Assembly: GCA_965242975.1 (NCBI GenBank)
Contig: CBDETS010000007.1
Location: 744,001-808,000 of the forward strand
Direction of reading: 5' to 3'
Origin: JAPPHA01 sp965242975
GTDB lineage: Bacteria > Pseudomonadota > Alphaproteobacteria > Rhodobacterales > Rhodobacteraceae
DNA: 64,000 nt
The notes beneath the pieces are model-generated. The model saw only the letters and a list, made by a program, of their open reading frames with translations. It made no database searches and had not been told where the DNA came from. A program made the position numbers and the translations under genes. Positions 63,447 through 64,000 of this stretch are shown here, piece by piece (position 1 is the stretch's first letter; every line of letters begins with the position of its first letter).

Positions 63447-64000
63447 ATGGATCGATCGATTTTTCGCCGCCGTATTCCCGCATCGCACAAACTACGGATG
63501 CTTGCGGCGGCATCATTCGCCGCGCTGGCCCTGTCCGCCTGCGGCGGCGGCGGCGGTGGAGGCGAAACGAGCACATTGGGCCAGAGCCCGAGCGCCCGGG
63601 GGGTGACGGCCGCCATAAGTTTTTCCACCGCACCTGTTGTTCGAGTCACAAAGGGCGGCGTTTTTTGGGTCCACCGGCCGGACACGGTGCAGGGTGAACC
63701 GACCGGTTGGAAGGCGGTGACATATCTGGAAAAACCCAAGACTAGTGCGGAGAACGAACTCTTCCGAGCGGTCGCGTACAAGGCTGCGGAAAAAGATGAG
63801 GACTACCTCGTCTACGGGTACTGGAACAGGCTTCCCCTTGCTGCCCTGAACGACTACGAGCCGTTCTACTACGGGAAGACGCCCTACACCGGCAATGTGG
63901 TGGAGCGGACAGGAGAAGTGACCTACTCGGGCGGTGCCACGGGCGTCTATCAGTTCAAGCCATCAACAGGCTCGACTACGGTCAACGGGCGTTTCTCAGC
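63447..64000 (+). CDS. TbpB-like surface lipoprotein (5' part; runs off the window)
   Basis: From the ATG at 63447 the frame is open to the window end (about 184 residues). It begins with a basic stretch and a hydrophobic helix ending in the lipobox LSAC (Cys31), followed by a run of seven Gly typical of lipoprotein tethers. Around residues 139-185 the text YYGKTPYTGNVVERTGEVTY and GGATGVYQFKP, then TTVNGRFS, matches the handle/barrel pattern of transferrin-binding-protein-like domains (Y-x-G-x-A-x-G-x-Y and, after a spacer, G-x-F). Such proteins are often surface-exported lipoproteins; ligand unknown. Confidence is limited because only the first part is visible. Confidence 0.72.
   Translation, partial: MDRSIFRRRIPASHKLRMLAAASFAALALSACGGGGGGGETSTLGQSPSARGVTAAISFSTAPVVRVTKGGVFWVHRPDTVQGEPTGWKAVTYLEKPKTSAENELFRAVAYKAAEKDEDYLVYGYWNRLPLAALNDYEPFYYGKTPYTGNVVERTGEVTYSGGATGVYQFKPSTGSTTVNGRFS

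Noticed and set aside
1..64000. tRNA or rRNA genes and CRISPR arrays
   Set aside because: I looked through the gaps for TPsiC-arm motifs, rRNA-like stretches and regularly spaced identical repeats and found none; the only regular repeats are the coding 105-base units at 56578-57495.

Overview
The window reads as a chromosomal stretch of an alphaproteobacterium with a Gram-negative envelope and a fairly GC-rich genome. The evidence is gene order. One block runs pyrH-frr-uppS-cdsA-dxr-rseP-bamA-skp-fabZ-lpxA-lpxI-lpxB. A second carries lipA, a Coq10/RatA gene, pncC, pgpA, fused ispDF, ntrB-ntrC, ntrY-ntrX, trkA, trkH, hfq and hflX. The IspD-IspF fusion, LpxI in place of LpxH and the paired NtrBC/NtrYX systems fit that class. 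Coding density is uneven: compact operons alternate with gaps of 300-800 bases, and there are IS remnants and group II intron pieces.

Layout: 1-992 is the 5' part of a Tat-exported family 5 solute-binding protein (minus). miaA (minus) faces a long plus-strand operon (2675-15122) for nucleotide, isoprenoid, phospholipid, outer-membrane protein and lipid A synthesis; lpxD is missing from its usual place. glnE (15442-18231) is followed by a small conserved gene and a DUF1778/GNAT toxin-antitoxin pair with a perfect inverted repeat over its likely promoter. At 20204-26891 lies a divergent group: LolA-like protein and outer-membrane barrel (minus), MpaB-type oxygenase and MMPL/RND transporter (plus).

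At 27205-30439 there is an ORF-less group II intron-like RNA (minus) next to a frameshifted ISKra4-family element. A degenerate second copy of the intron 3' end sits at 62225-62330 beside a truncated IS21-type istA.

The nitrogen block (33202-44002) holds amtB, ntrBC and ntrYX. Both NtrC and NtrX lack the GAFTGA loop used to contact sigma-54. In NtrC the loop is replaced by a Gly/Pro-rich insert, and amtB has a good sigma-70 type promoter. Potassium uptake (trkA, trkH), hfq-hflX, a penicillin-acylase-type hydrolase, a beta-hydroxyacid dehydrogenase-like gene, rpe and a SYLF lipoprotein follow.

The most interesting locus is 55996-60729 (minus): a Sel1-repeat exported protein, a four-helix membrane protein with a long coiled-coil tail, and a MotB/OmpA-like protein. 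The last has an acidic residue in its single membrane helix and eight exact-length 35-residue coiled-coil repeats before the peptidoglycan-binding domain. It looks like an uncharacterised ion-driven stator-type complex. hemB and a TbpB-like surface lipoprotein cut by the window end complete the region.
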